Origin: JANQKX01 sp039028695
GTDB taxonomy: Bacteria > Pseudomonadota > Alphaproteobacteria > Kiloniellales > Kiloniellaceae
Length of the DNA stretch: 10,136 nucleotides
Reading direction: 5' to 3'
Assembly (NCBI GenBank): GCA_039028695.1
Contig: JBCCHN010000172.1
Span: 1-10,136, forward strand
Both the position numbers and the translations under genes were made by a program. Below the pieces are notes generated by a model. It had not been told where the DNA came from, made no database searches, and saw only the letters and a program-made list of their open reading frames with translations. Positions 1-6,611 of this stretch are shown here, in pieces; positions within the stretch are counted from its first letter, which is position 1; every line of letters starts with the position of its first letter.

Positions 1-2
1 AC

Positions 3-137
3 GACGGCGGCGTGGTCGTACCCTTCTTCGCCAGTTATGTGTTCGCCACACGGAATAATGTGGCGCACGAGGACCCCATGGCCAAAAACTGGGATCTGGA
101 CGGCGAGCGCTCAACCGAACGCTGGTGGTTCGCGTAA
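3..137 (+). CDS. C-terminal fragment of family 5 ABC solute-binding protein (partial)
   Basis: The first bases are the last 44 codons of a gene that begins outside the window; the stop is TAA at 135-137. The visible peptide runs from DGGVVVPFF through FATRNNVAHEDPMAKNWDLDG to the end ERWWFA. This ending (an invariant aromatic residue in an N-W-x-L-D-G context, then ERWWFA) matches, from my knowledge of the family, the C-termini of periplasmic peptide-type solute-binding proteins (SBP_bac_5). Such proteins capture a ligand for a Dpp/Opp-type importer. It is on the same strand as the six-gene transporter cluster at 1421-9527 but is separated from it by a terminator and a divergent regulator, so it belongs to a different transcript. 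The binding domain itself is not visible, so no substrate can be proposed. Confidence 0.8.
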   Translation, partial: DGGVVVPFFASYVFATRNNVAHEDPMAKNWDLDGERSTERWWFA

Positions 138-183
138 AATTAAGACCTTGGTCCATCAACTAGCCAACATTGGACCTAAATGT

Positions 184-218
184 GAAACCCCTTGAATTTT
201 TCGGGGGGTTTCTTTTTT
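184..218 (+). terminator. Rho-independent terminator after the upstream binding-protein gene
   Basis: GAAACCCC at 184-191 pairs perfectly with GGGGTTTC at 205-212, giving an 8-bp stem with a 13-nt loop, followed at once by six T residues (213-218). It lies 47 nt after the TAA at 135-137. On the opposite strand the stem is not followed by a T-tract, so it is directional. It insulates the upstream transporter transcript from the regulator and operon that follow. Confidence 0.9.
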
Positions 219-335
219 GCCAAAAGCAATGGGGTCATGAGCGAGTAACAGTACCGCACATCTTGGTTGTCTCAGATAATATGGGTTTGGATTCTTGAGT
301 GAACATCACGACTCATTCGCCAAGCGAAAATTGTT

Positions 336-1154
336 TTAGTACCTTGGCGCCATTGCTGAGGCACCATCCTCTACATGATTGTCCACACAGTATTTGACGT
401 AGTCCCCGATCTCGGGGTCCTCCCATTGATAAGACCCGCACTTCTTAAGGGCTTTTTTGAGATCAATTTCAGTGCCCAGGAACTCCAGCAGAGCGCGGTA
501 ACAAATGATTTCGTGCTCGCTTTCCGGGGTGACACCGATTGATAGACCGGAGAGAAAAGTGACTTTTCGATAGTCGGAAGAATAAAAGACCGAATGCCAT
601 AGAGAAGAGCCAGCTTCTTCCTCTCGTTCCGTTAAAACCAATCGGCCCGAAACAGCATAAACCACACCCTCGTGTTTTATGACTCTTGGCAGGGTAGGCT
701 CACTATCCGGATAACGCTCAACTTGCTTGCTGAGCACAACATCGCCCTCTTTATAGAAATACAAAAGACTTCGGTAAATAAGGCGCTCCAGCCGGCTAGG
801 TTGAAAGTAGTAGTAGTAATAGCCCAGATATTTTTCATTATCCCGTAAAGGCTGCTCAGGAGACTGACATAATCGATCGAAAAAACCGTGCAGTGGGTTT
901 CTTGATTGATCTAAACGCGGGGGACGCAGTCGGATCAATTCCTGAAACTCGCCATAATCCATGAAAATCTCATGGTCATCGATGCCAAAAAAATCGCATA
1001 TCCGCCGCACGGTGTGCAGGGAGGGATTGGTCTTGCCAGCCAAATAGCGATTGAATTGCTGACGATTGATGTTCAGTCGTCGGCAAATGTCTGTCACCGA
1101 TCGTCCGTAACTGCAGAGCAGTCGCAAATTCTGTGCAAAGTCTTCAAGAGCCAT
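336..1154 (-). CDS. XRE-type helix-turn-helix transcriptional regulator with uncharacterised C-terminal domain
   Basis: A 272-residue protein read leftwards. The first ~62 residues form an XRE/Cro-like DNA-binding domain: helix SVTDICRRL (about 19-27), a short NIN turn, then recognition helix RQQFNRYLAG (31-40) and HTVRRICDFFGI. This part is confident. The remaining ~200 residues match no domain I can name. They include a run of five tyrosines (112-116) and look suited to ligand sensing, which is inference. I chose ATG at 1154: GGA of TTGGAT lies about 8 nt upstream. A TTG at 1166 in the same frame would add four residues (MDRK) but has no good ribosome site. The gene is divergent from the transporter-amidase operon, which suggests it is the local regulator. 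A candidate promoter (1251-1279) and tandem repeat (1232-1250) would allow autoregulation. Activator or repressor cannot be decided. Confidence 0.85.
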   Translation of the reverse strand: MALEDFAQNLRLLCSYGRSVTDICRRLNINRQQFNRYLAGKTNPSLHTVRRICDFFGIDDHEIFMDYGEFQELIRLRPPRLDQSRNPLHGFFDRLCQSPEQPLRDNEKYLGYYYYYFQPSRLERLIYRSLLYFYKEGDVVLSKQVERYPDSEPTLPRVIKHEGVVYAVSGRLVLTEREEEAGSSLWHSVFYSSDYRKVTFLSGLSIGVTPESEHEIICYRALLEFLGTEIDLKKALKKCGSYQWEDPEIGDYVKYCVDNHVEDGASAMAPRY

Positions 1155-1166
1155 TTTTCGATCCAA

Positions 1167-1199
1167 TTAGGGCGTGGCTGGCCATATTCTCATCACCAT
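1167..1199 (-). CDS. Short leader ORF (10 codons) upstream of the HTH regulator
   Basis: Read leftwards, ATG at 1199-1197 opens MVMRIWPATP and stops at TAA 1169-1167, directly next to the TTG (1166) and 12 nt before the ATG (1154) of the regulator, in the same reading frame. The Shine-Dalgarno is unusually strong: GGAGGGAGG (complement of 1201-1209). It is 5 nt from the first ATG by its first GGAGG, or 7 nt from the third-codon ATG at 1193 by its second GGAGG. The regulator's own ribosome site is much weaker. Translation of the leader followed by reinitiation or coupling would set regulator output. It could also be a remnant of a longer N-terminus cut by a nonsense mutation. No function for the peptide itself is proposed. 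Confidence 0.4.
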   Translation of the reverse strand: MVMRIWPATP

Positions 1200-1231
1200 A
1201 CCTCCCTCCAGCTCTTAGATAAGGACCAGTG

Positions 1232-1250
1232 TTGACGCTATTTGACGCTA
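1232..1250. repeat. Tandem 9-bp direct repeat TTGACGCTA, candidate operator
   Basis: TTGACGCTA occurs at 1232-1240 and again at 1242-1250, a 10-bp period that places both copies on the same DNA face. It lies between the divergent genes and covers the predicted start point of the regulator promoter. XRE-type proteins often bind as dimers to short repeated half-sites, so this is a good candidate site for the adjacent regulator (autorepression, or upstream activation of the operon). The repeat is seen directly; its role is inferred. Confidence 0.5.
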
Positions 1251-1279
1251 ATTATGCAACATATAGCACCAGAAGTTAA
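1251..1279 (-). promoter_or_regulatory. Candidate sigma70-type promoter of the HTH regulator
   Basis: On the minus strand, TTAACT (complement of 1274-1279, 4/6 to TTGACA) and CATAAT (complement of 1251-1256, 5/6 to TATAAT) are separated by exactly 17 bp. The start point would fall near 1244, inside the TTGACGCTA tandem repeat and about 35 nt before the strong ribosome site at 1201-1209. This is a prediction by eye only. Confidence 0.4.
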
Positions 1280-1289
1280 GGTGAATTCC

Positions 1290-1321
1290 AATTGTCTCTC
1301 TGAGCCTTGCTAAGGACAATT
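1290..1321. repeat. Inverted repeat AATTGTC / GACAATT in the divergent control region
   Basis: AATTGTC (1290-1296) and GACAATT (1315-1321) are perfect 7-bp inverted arms with an 18-bp spacer; the arms are 25 bp apart centre to centre. A smaller CCTTgctAAGG palindrome (1305-1315) overlaps the right arm but is not concentric. The arms coincide with possible promoter hexamers of the downstream operon, so it may be an operator. It could also be an RNA hairpin if transcription starts upstream. Confidence 0.4.
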
Positions 1322-1333
1322 CGTCAATAAAAT
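1292..1333 (+). promoter_or_regulatory. Candidate promoter(s) of the transporter-amidase operon
   Basis: Two overlapping weak candidates exist. One is TTGTCT (1292-1297) with GACAAT (1315-1320), 17-bp spacing, each 4/6 to consensus. The other is TTGCTA (1307-1312) with TAAAAT (1328-1333), 15-bp spacing, the latter 5/6 to the -10 consensus. Either gives a leader of about 80-95 nt before the ATG at 1421. Weak core elements suit a regulated promoter. I cannot choose between them from sequence. Confidence 0.3.
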
Positions 1334-1420
1334 TAGAGGTCCTTTTGCCGTTGCTCCCCTGGCACATCCCTTAAAGGTGACAGGTGAGATTTGAAGAACC
1401 CAAAACGGAGGCTGAACATC

Positions 1421-2971
1421 ATGACTATTCAACTTGGGATGCTGGCACCGCTTGCCCTGCGCCGAATGCTGGCTGCCATCGGTGCACTCCTTATGACCAC
1501 CCTTGTCTACTTGTCGGCGGCAAACGCAGAAACCTTGCGTGTCTATGTACCGAGTGACCCGGCAAGCGTTGATCCAGCCTTTTGGGGGACTTCGGTCGAC
1601 GGCTATTTGATGTTCAATGTTTTGCCTCGATTGGCAACACCGGCGCCGGGCTCGGAATGGAAACTCGAGTTGGACGCGGCGGAGTCCATTGACATGTCAG
1701 ATCCCACCAAGATCAAGTTCAAACTCAAGGAAGGGCTGCAATGGGCCAATGGCTATGGTGAGCTGACCGCCGAAGATGTGAAGTTTTCCTTTGAGCGGCA
1801 TTTGGACGAAAATTTGGGGTCCTATATTGCCGGCGAGTTTGATGCGCTCGATCACGTAGAAGTCACCGGGCCTTATAGCGGTACCATTCATTTAAAATAT
1901 GCAGCGGTCCCCATGTGGCAGTCGACGCTCGGCTGGTACGGTGGCACAATTATTTCCAAAAAAGAAGCCATGGAAAATGACGGTAGCTTGCCTGTCCAGG
2001 TCAAAGCGACATTAGGCGCTTATACCTTTGAAGAGTTTTCACCTGGCGAGCGCATGGTCTTAAAGGCCGATCCCAATTGGCACGGCCCGAAGCCACACTT
2101 TGACGAAGTTATCTTGATTCCAATCGCCGATGCGAATGCCGCCGAAGTCGCCTTTGCTGCGGGAGAGTTGGACTTTTTAACCTCGACCGCCAGCGGTCCA
2201 GATCAACTGCGCGAGCAATACGGAGACAAAGCCAACATCGACGTACTGAGCTCGGTGGACTACACTTGGCTTGGCCTTAACGCACAACATCCAAGTCTCG
2301 CTGACAAACGCGTCCGGCAGGCAATTCAAATGGGTGTCGATATGGAAACGCTTTTAGCCGCTTCATATGAGGGGATGGACGTAGACGCGGCAACCGGTTT
2401 TGCCGCACCGGGTATGATCGGTTATCGCCCGGCAAGCAAAGTCAAGTACGATCCGGAGGCGGCCCGCGCCCTCGTTTCGGAGGCCGGGGCGGAAGGCCAG
2501 ACCATCGAGCTGAGCTATGCCAACTTCGGAGCCCGCGATACCCAAGCGCAAGTGATCCAAGCCAACTTGGCTGAAATTGGATTGAATGTGGAGCTGAACG
2601 CCATGGACGAAGCCACCTTTTGGGACGTCACGGCCGTCAAAACGCCGGACCGGCAGCTGACGCTCAAAGCTTGGTTCGGCAATCCCGAAGCGATGTACGG
2701 CTTGCAATACTTCACCGAGGCTGAATTCGAGGGATGGAACTGGGAGGGTTTCGATGACCCCCGTTACACCGAATTGATGAACGCTGCTTGGGAAGTGGCC
2801 GACAACCAACAACGCGGCGATATGTATATCGAAATGCAAGATATCATGGAGCAATCGGGTTCGTTCCTTTTTGTGGACAATTCGCCGGCGGTCATCGTCT
2901 ACAAGAGCGATATTGAACCGGGCATGTTGCCGGACGGACGCCCCATGTTCTACGCCTTTAAAAAGCGTTAG
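1421..2971 (+). CDS. ABC transporter periplasmic solute-binding protein, family 5 (peptide/nickel type)
   Basis: A 516-residue secreted protein. The N-terminus has LRR (13-15), a hydrophobic stretch (about 16-34) and the cleavage motif ANA before ETLRVYVPSDP, so a Sec signal peptide cut after residue 36 is likely. Features of the SBP_bac_5 family include an N-terminal DPASVDPAF segment, FKLKEGLQWANG (100-111) with LTAEDVKFSFERH (115-127), LGAYTFEEFSPGERMVLKADPNW (198-220) and DKRVRQAIQMGVDMETLL (295-312). These are the usual landmarks of the two-lobed binding proteins of Dpp/Opp importers. The start is the ATG at 1421 because GGAGG (1407-1411) sits 9 nt upstream. A TTG at 1391 in frame would add ten residues but has no such site. 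It is the first gene of the operon and is followed by a 98-nt gap with a strong hairpin. The ligand is unknown; the downstream amidases suggest an amide- or peptide-like compound. Confidence 0.93.
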   Translation: MTIQLGMLAPLALRRMLAAIGALLMTTLVYLSAANAETLRVYVPSDPASVDPAFWGTSVDGYLMFNVLPRLATPAPGSEWKLELDAAESIDMSDPTKIKFKLKEGLQWANGYGELTAEDVKFSFERHLDENLGSYIAGEFDALDHVEVTGPYSGTIHLKYAAVPMWQSTLGWYGGTIISKKEAMENDGSLPVQVKATLGAYTFEEFSPGERMVLKADPNWHGPKPHFDEVILIPIADANAAEVAFAAGELDFLTSTASGPDQLREQYGDKANIDVLSSVDYTWLGLNAQHPSLADKRVRQAIQMGVDMETLLAASYEGMDVDAATGFAAPGMIGYRPASKVKYDPEAARALVSEAGAEGQTIELSYANFGARDTQAQVIQANLAEIGLNVELNAMDEATFWDVTAVKTPDRQLTLKAWFGNPEAMYGLQYFTEAEFEGWNWEGFDDPRYTELMNAAWEVADNQQRGDMYIEMQDIMEQSGSFLFVDNSPAVIVYKSDIEPGMLPDGRPMFYAFKKR

Positions 2972-2996
2972 CCCGAACGACGTCCTAAATCTCTCA

Positions 2997-3035
2997 CCGG
3001 GGGCCACTGCCCTTTTGTTAAGCGCTGGTCCCCGG
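2997..3035 (+). promoter_or_regulatory. GC-rich intercistronic stem-loop between binding protein and permease
   Basis: CCGGGGGCCA (2997-3006) pairs with TGGTCCCCGG (3026-3035): ten pairs, one of them G-U, with a 19-nt loop. No T-tract follows, so it is not a standard terminator. It begins 25 nt after the binding-protein stop codon and ends 22 nt before the permease ribosome site. In importer operons such hairpins commonly protect the binding-protein mRNA from 3' decay or lower downstream expression, giving an excess of binding protein. The stem is seen directly; the role here is inferred. Confidence 0.6.
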
Positions 3036-3069
3036 ATGTTGGCCACGCAACAAATTCAGGATCTTGCCG

Positions 3070-4017
3070 ATGCTCAGGTTTTGTCTGCACCGCATTGTAC
3101 TCGGCTTTGTGATTGTCATTCTGGCGATCTCAACGCTCTACGTGCTGGTGCAGGCCGCACCGGGTGATCCGATTGCTTTGATGGTAGGACCCCGCGCCAC
3201 GCCGGAGATGATTTCAGCCCTAAAAGAAAGGTTGGGGCTGGATCAACCCATGCCGGTGCAGATTTTTAATTTTCTCACCGGCGTGGCGCAAGGGGATCTA
3301 GGTCTAGATATCAAGACCAGGCGACCTGTTATTGACGAGGTTCTCGAACAGCTCCCCCATACCTTAGTGTTGATCCTAGCCTCCGTGATCCTCGCTGCCG
3401 GACTGGGTATTCCACTCGGCTGCTATTCGGCACTGCATCAAAACTCATGGGCAGATCGGCTGGTCGGCATTCTCTCGGTAAGTGTGATAGCCGTACCCTC
3501 GTTGATCATCGCTATCTACGGCATGATTCTTTTCGCCGTCCATCTGCGTTGGCTTCCTGCGATCGGGCTCGGCGAACGTGGGAACATTCTAGACCAGCTT
3601 CATCACCTGATCATGCCGGCGATCGCAGTTGGCATCGGTTGGGTCGGCTATTTGGCCCGCTTGGTTCGCGCAGCCATGCTGGAGGTTCTGAATGAAGATT
3701 ACATAACAAATGCCCGAGCCTTCGGCTTGCCTGAACGCTGGATCACATTTCGGTACGCACTCCGTATTGCGGTTGCCCCGACGATTACGGTGCTTGGCAT
3801 AGGTGTAGGGTACATGTTGGGCAGCGCGGTCTTCGCCGAAATTGTTTTTGCCCGGCCTGGCATTGGCAAGATGATGTACGATGCGGTCAGTGTCCGGAAC
3901 TATCCTGTGACCATGGGCGTCGTGCTCGCAAGCACCATCCTGCTCGTCGCCGCCACAACGGTGTCAGACCTCATAAACGCTCTCATCGATCCGAGAATTC
4001 GGGAGGCGCAAGAATGA
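3070..4017 (+). CDS. ABC transporter permease, DppB/OppB type
   Basis: A 315-residue inner-membrane protein with six likely membrane segments (about 9-29, 97-119, 132-155, 178-197, 236-258, 281-303). Landmarks of DppB-like permeases are PGDPIALMVGPRATPE (31-46), an ERLGLDQP segment (53-60), the cytoplasmic EAA-type loop around DYITNARAFGLPERW (210-224) that docks on the ATPase, EIVFARPGIGKMMYDAV (257-273), and the DPRIR tail. It forms half of the translocation channel with the DppC-like protein encoded next. The ATG at 3070 is chosen because AGGA (3058-3061) is 8 nt upstream. A TTG two codons earlier (3064) would be only 2 nt from that site. The stop overlaps the next start by 4 nt (ATGA, 4014-4017), so translation is coupled. 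Substrate specificity is set mainly by the binding protein and cannot be read here. Confidence 0.94.
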   Translation: MLRFCLHRIVLGFVIVILAISTLYVLVQAAPGDPIALMVGPRATPEMISALKERLGLDQPMPVQIFNFLTGVAQGDLGLDIKTRRPVIDEVLEQLPHTLVLILASVILAAGLGIPLGCYSALHQNSWADRLVGILSVSVIAVPSLIIAIYGMILFAVHLRWLPAIGLGERGNILDQLHHLIMPAIAVGIGWVGYLARLVRAAMLEVLNEDYITNARAFGLPERWITFRYALRIAVAPTITVLGIGVGYMLGSAVFAEIVFARPGIGKMMYDAVSVRNYPVTMGVVLASTILLVAATTVSDLINALIDPRIREAQE

Positions 4018-4904
4018 GCAGGCGCGACTCCCTTGTTGCGGCGGCAAAATCAACCGGGAGATCTGGTTTTCAAAGGGGTTTTCAGAACCTGCTTGCCGAT
4101 CCGATGGGGGTTTTTGGTTTGCTATTGGTCCTGACTCTGGTCTTTCTCGCTGTCTTTGCAAATTTTATCGCTCCTTACGACCCGGCCAAAATTGACGTGC
4201 CTTCTAAGTTTCTTGCGCCCAGCTGGGACCACTTGCTGGGCACCGACGAATTGGGTCGAGACATGTTCTCAAGGGCCCTTTACGGGGGCCGAGTTGCGCT
4301 CAAGGTGGCCCTTGTTTCAACTTTTGCAGCCCTGGCTATTGGAACCTTTCTTGGTTTTTTAGCAGCCTTTGGACCTAAGTGGCTTGATCACCTTATTGTC
4401 CTTTTCCTCGATACAATACGTGCCTATCCCACCATAATCCTCGCCCTTGCCGTAGGGCCCATGTTTGGCGCTGGGGTTTGGACAGTTATTGGCATTCTGG
4501 TCGCAACCACTATTCCCTACTACGGCAGAATCGTAAGAACTGCGACACTATCGGTCATGCAGTCAGAATTCATTGATGCTGAGCGGGCGATGGGGGCAAG
4601 TATTTGGCGCATTACTGTCATTCACATCCTTCCAAACATCATCGGACCCATACTGATCTTGGCGAGCATGGATATCCCCGTGATCATAACGGCCGAGGCG
4701 GGTTTAAGTTTTCTGGGCGTTGGTATTAAGCCACCTGAGACCAGCTGGGGATTAATGCTCGATCAAGGGTACAAATTTATCGGGCGTACTCCATGGATGG
4801 TGATATCTGCCGGGATCCCTCTCATCATCGCCACCTTGGGCTTTACCTTTTTGGGAGAGGCGCTACGCGATGCCTTCGATCCCAAGTTCAAACGGGAGCC
4901 CTAG
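4014..4904 (+). CDS. ABC transporter permease, DppC/OppC type
   Basis: A 296-residue inner-membrane protein, partner of the DppB-like permease. It has a cytoplasmic N-terminal stretch, a first membrane helix (about 32-53), then the diagnostic LLGTDELGRDMFSRALYGGR (74-93). The EAA-type ATPase-docking loop is FIDAERAMGASIWRI (186-200) with HILPN (204-208). EAGLSFLGVGIKPPETSWG (228-246) and the tail GEALRDAFDPK (281-291) are typical of the subfamily. GGGAGG (4001-4006) lies 7 nt before the ATG, which overlaps the previous stop as ATGA, so the two permeases are translationally coupled and probably made in equal amounts. Three nucleotides separate its stop from the ATPase start. Nothing about it is unusual for the family. 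Confidence 0.95.
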   Translation: MSRRDSLVAAAKSTGRSGFQRGFQNLLADPMGVFGLLLVLTLVFLAVFANFIAPYDPAKIDVPSKFLAPSWDHLLGTDELGRDMFSRALYGGRVALKVALVSTFAALAIGTFLGFLAAFGPKWLDHLIVLFLDTIRAYPTIILALAVGPMFGAGVWTVIGILVATTIPYYGRIVRTATLSVMQSEFIDAERAMGASIWRITVIHILPNIIGPILILASMDIPVIITAEAGLSFLGVGIKPPETSWGLMLDQGYKFIGRTPWMVISAGIPLIIATLGFTFLGEALRDAFDPKFKREP

Positions 4905-4907
4905 ACT

Positions 4908-6590
4908 ATGGATACGGTCAATAATAGTCACAAGGCAACCTTGGACGTCCGTGGATTAAGCTTAAGCTATGGACCGATCCAAGCTCTGAAGGATGTTTCG
5001 GTCAAAGTGGAAAAGGGTCGAATTCTCGGTATCGTCGGCGAAAGCGGAAGTGGAAAATCAACACTTGCAAAAGCAATCTTGGGCTTGCTGCCTCCCGCCG
5101 CGCAAGTCACCAAAGGAAGCATTTTCTTCAACGGTGAGAGCCTTTCCAGTCTAGCCTCAGCCCAGTTTCGAAACCTGCGTGGAAACAAAGTCACCTACAT
5201 TTCACAAGATCCGCTACGCGCATTGACACCGACCCTGACGATTGGTGATCAGATGATCGACATTCTCTACCGCTCCAGTGAGAGCAAAGCGGGAAAGCGC
5301 CAACGGATCATCAACATTCTTGATCGGGTCGGCATTCCCGATCCTGAACGCCGTCTTAAAATGTACCCCCACGAGCTGTCCGGTGGGCAGCGCCAGCGGG
5401 TTTCCATCGCCATGGCCGTCATGATGAAACCTGATCTACTCATTGCCGACGAGGCGACAACGGCACTTGATGCCACTTTGGAACAGGAGATTATTGTCCT
5501 TCTGAAGGAATTGCAGAGAGAAATCGGCTGTTCCCTTGTGTTCGTCACCCATCATCTGGGAGTGGTTGCCAGCCTGTGCGACGAGGTCGCCGTCATGTAC
5601 AAGGGCCGTGTTCTTGAGCAAGGCACGGTCGCTGACGTTTTCGGGGACCCTCAAGATCTTTACACTAAAACGCTCTTGCGCTGTGATCCGGCTGGAATCT
5701 TGGAAAAGACCAGGCGATTGCCAGTAACGTCGGACAAGCCGGATGCTCCTATTCTAATCGATCCTGGGCCCAGCGACAGAGTTAAGCTAAGTGACGCTCC
5801 CGTTTTAAGCTTGTCGCGACTGAATGTAACTTTTTCAAAACGGCCCTTGTTAGGGTCTTTGTTTGGAGATGTTGGGTATCATATTGACGCCGTAAAGTCG
5901 GGGGAGCTCTACATTCTCAAAGGTGAGACCCTCGCCATCGTCGGTGAAAGCGGTTCGGGAAAAACCACAATTGCCCGGGCGATCATTGGTCTTCAACGAC
6001 CCAACAGCGGATCCATTCAGTTATGTGGGCAAGAATTGACCGGACTGTCGCCACGTGCCCTGAAAAGCTACCGACGACAGATCACCTTTATGTTCCAGGA
6101 TCCAATCGGATCGCTAAGTCCGCGTATGCGGGTCTGCGATGCGGTGGTGGAACCACTGAAAATCCATCGGATTGACAAAGCAGACTATCGCTTAGAGGCC
6201 GAAAGATTGTTGAGCTTGGTGGGCCTGGATGGCGCCTTTCTTGATCGCTATCCCCATGAACTCTCCGGTGGCCAAGCTCGACGGGTGGCGGTTGCGCGAG
6301 CCATTGCGCTCGAGCCGCAATTGATTGTCGCAGATGAACCAACGGCCGGCCTAGATGTCTCAATTCAAGGAGAGGTATTGAATTTGTTGGCCGAAATTCA
6401 GGATCGCACTGGTGTTTCTCTGCTGCTTATCACACACAACCTCAACGTCGTGCGCCATATTAGCGACAGGGTCGCGATCATGTTTATGGGGGAGTTTTTA
6501 GAGACAGGCAGTACCGAGCGCATATTTGAAGCGCCGCAGCATGACTACACCCGTCGTCTTATTGCCGCCAATCAACATCCACGATTTTAA
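4908..6590 (+). CDS. Fused double ABC ATPase, DppD-DppF type
   Basis: A 560-residue cytoplasmic protein with two complete nucleotide-binding domains, replacing the separate DppD and DppF subunits. Domain 1: Walker A GESGSGKST (44-52), Q-loop Q100, signature LSGGQ (157-161), Walker B LLIADE (177-182), switch histidine in VTHHL (H215). Domain 2: Walker A GESGSGKTT (346-354), Q-loop Q397, LSGGQ (452-456), LIVADE (472-477), H510. Both should hydrolyse ATP. The segment after domain 1 (about 240-345) contains the oligopeptide-type extension (DPQDLYTKTLL) and a linker. One small oddity is that domain 1 reads ADEATTALD where ADEPTTALD is usual; domain 2 has the proline. GGGAG (4894-4898) lies 9 nt before the ATG. 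The protein powers import by the two permeases encoded just upstream. Fused versions occur widely in Proteobacteria. Confidence 0.95.
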   Translation: MDTVNNSHKATLDVRGLSLSYGPIQALKDVSVKVEKGRILGIVGESGSGKSTLAKAILGLLPPAAQVTKGSIFFNGESLSSLASAQFRNLRGNKVTYISQDPLRALTPTLTIGDQMIDILYRSSESKAGKRQRIINILDRVGIPDPERRLKMYPHELSGGQRQRVSIAMAVMMKPDLLIADEATTALDATLEQEIIVLLKELQREIGCSLVFVTHHLGVVASLCDEVAVMYKGRVLEQGTVADVFGDPQDLYTKTLLRCDPAGILEKTRRLPVTSDKPDAPILIDPGPSDRVKLSDAPVLSLSRLNVTFSKRPLLGSLFGDVGYHIDAVKSGELYILKGETLAIVGESGSGKTTIARAIIGLQRPNSGSIQLCGQELTGLSPRALKSYRRQITFMFQDPIGSLSPRMRVCDAVVEPLKIHRIDKADYRLEAERLLSLVGLDGAFLDRYPHELSGGQARRVAVARAIALEPQLIVADEPTAGLDVSIQGEVLNLLAEIQDRTGVSLLLITHNLNVVRHISDRVAIMFMGEFLETGSTERIFEAPQHDYTRRLIAANQHPRF

Positions 6591-6611
6591 GGTTTTAACC
6601 GGGAAATCTCA

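Noticed and set aside
150..176. GGTCCA / TGGACC inverted repeat before the first terminator
   Set aside because: Only 6 bp with a 15-nt loop and no T-tract; the real terminator lies immediately downstream.
316..335. TTCGC-CAA-GCGAA hairpin followed by AATTGTTTT as a terminator
   Set aside because: The stem is only 5 bp with a 3-nt loop and the T-tract is interrupted; it also lies about 180 nt after the nearest plus-strand gene, which already has a strong terminator.
972..1235. 87-codon plus-strand open frame overlapping the start of the regulator and the control region
   Set aside because: It is antisense to the well-supported HTH gene, has no ribosome site and no family resemblance.
1391..1420. 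TTG start for the binding protein, adding ten residues
   Set aside because: GGAGG at 1407-1411 is inside that extension and is correctly spaced for the ATG at 1421; the signal peptide is complete from 1421.
2363..3046. 227-codon minus-strand open frame opposite the binding-protein gene
   Set aside because: It is antisense to conserved family 5 binding-protein motifs and encodes no recognisable protein; a shadow of codon bias.
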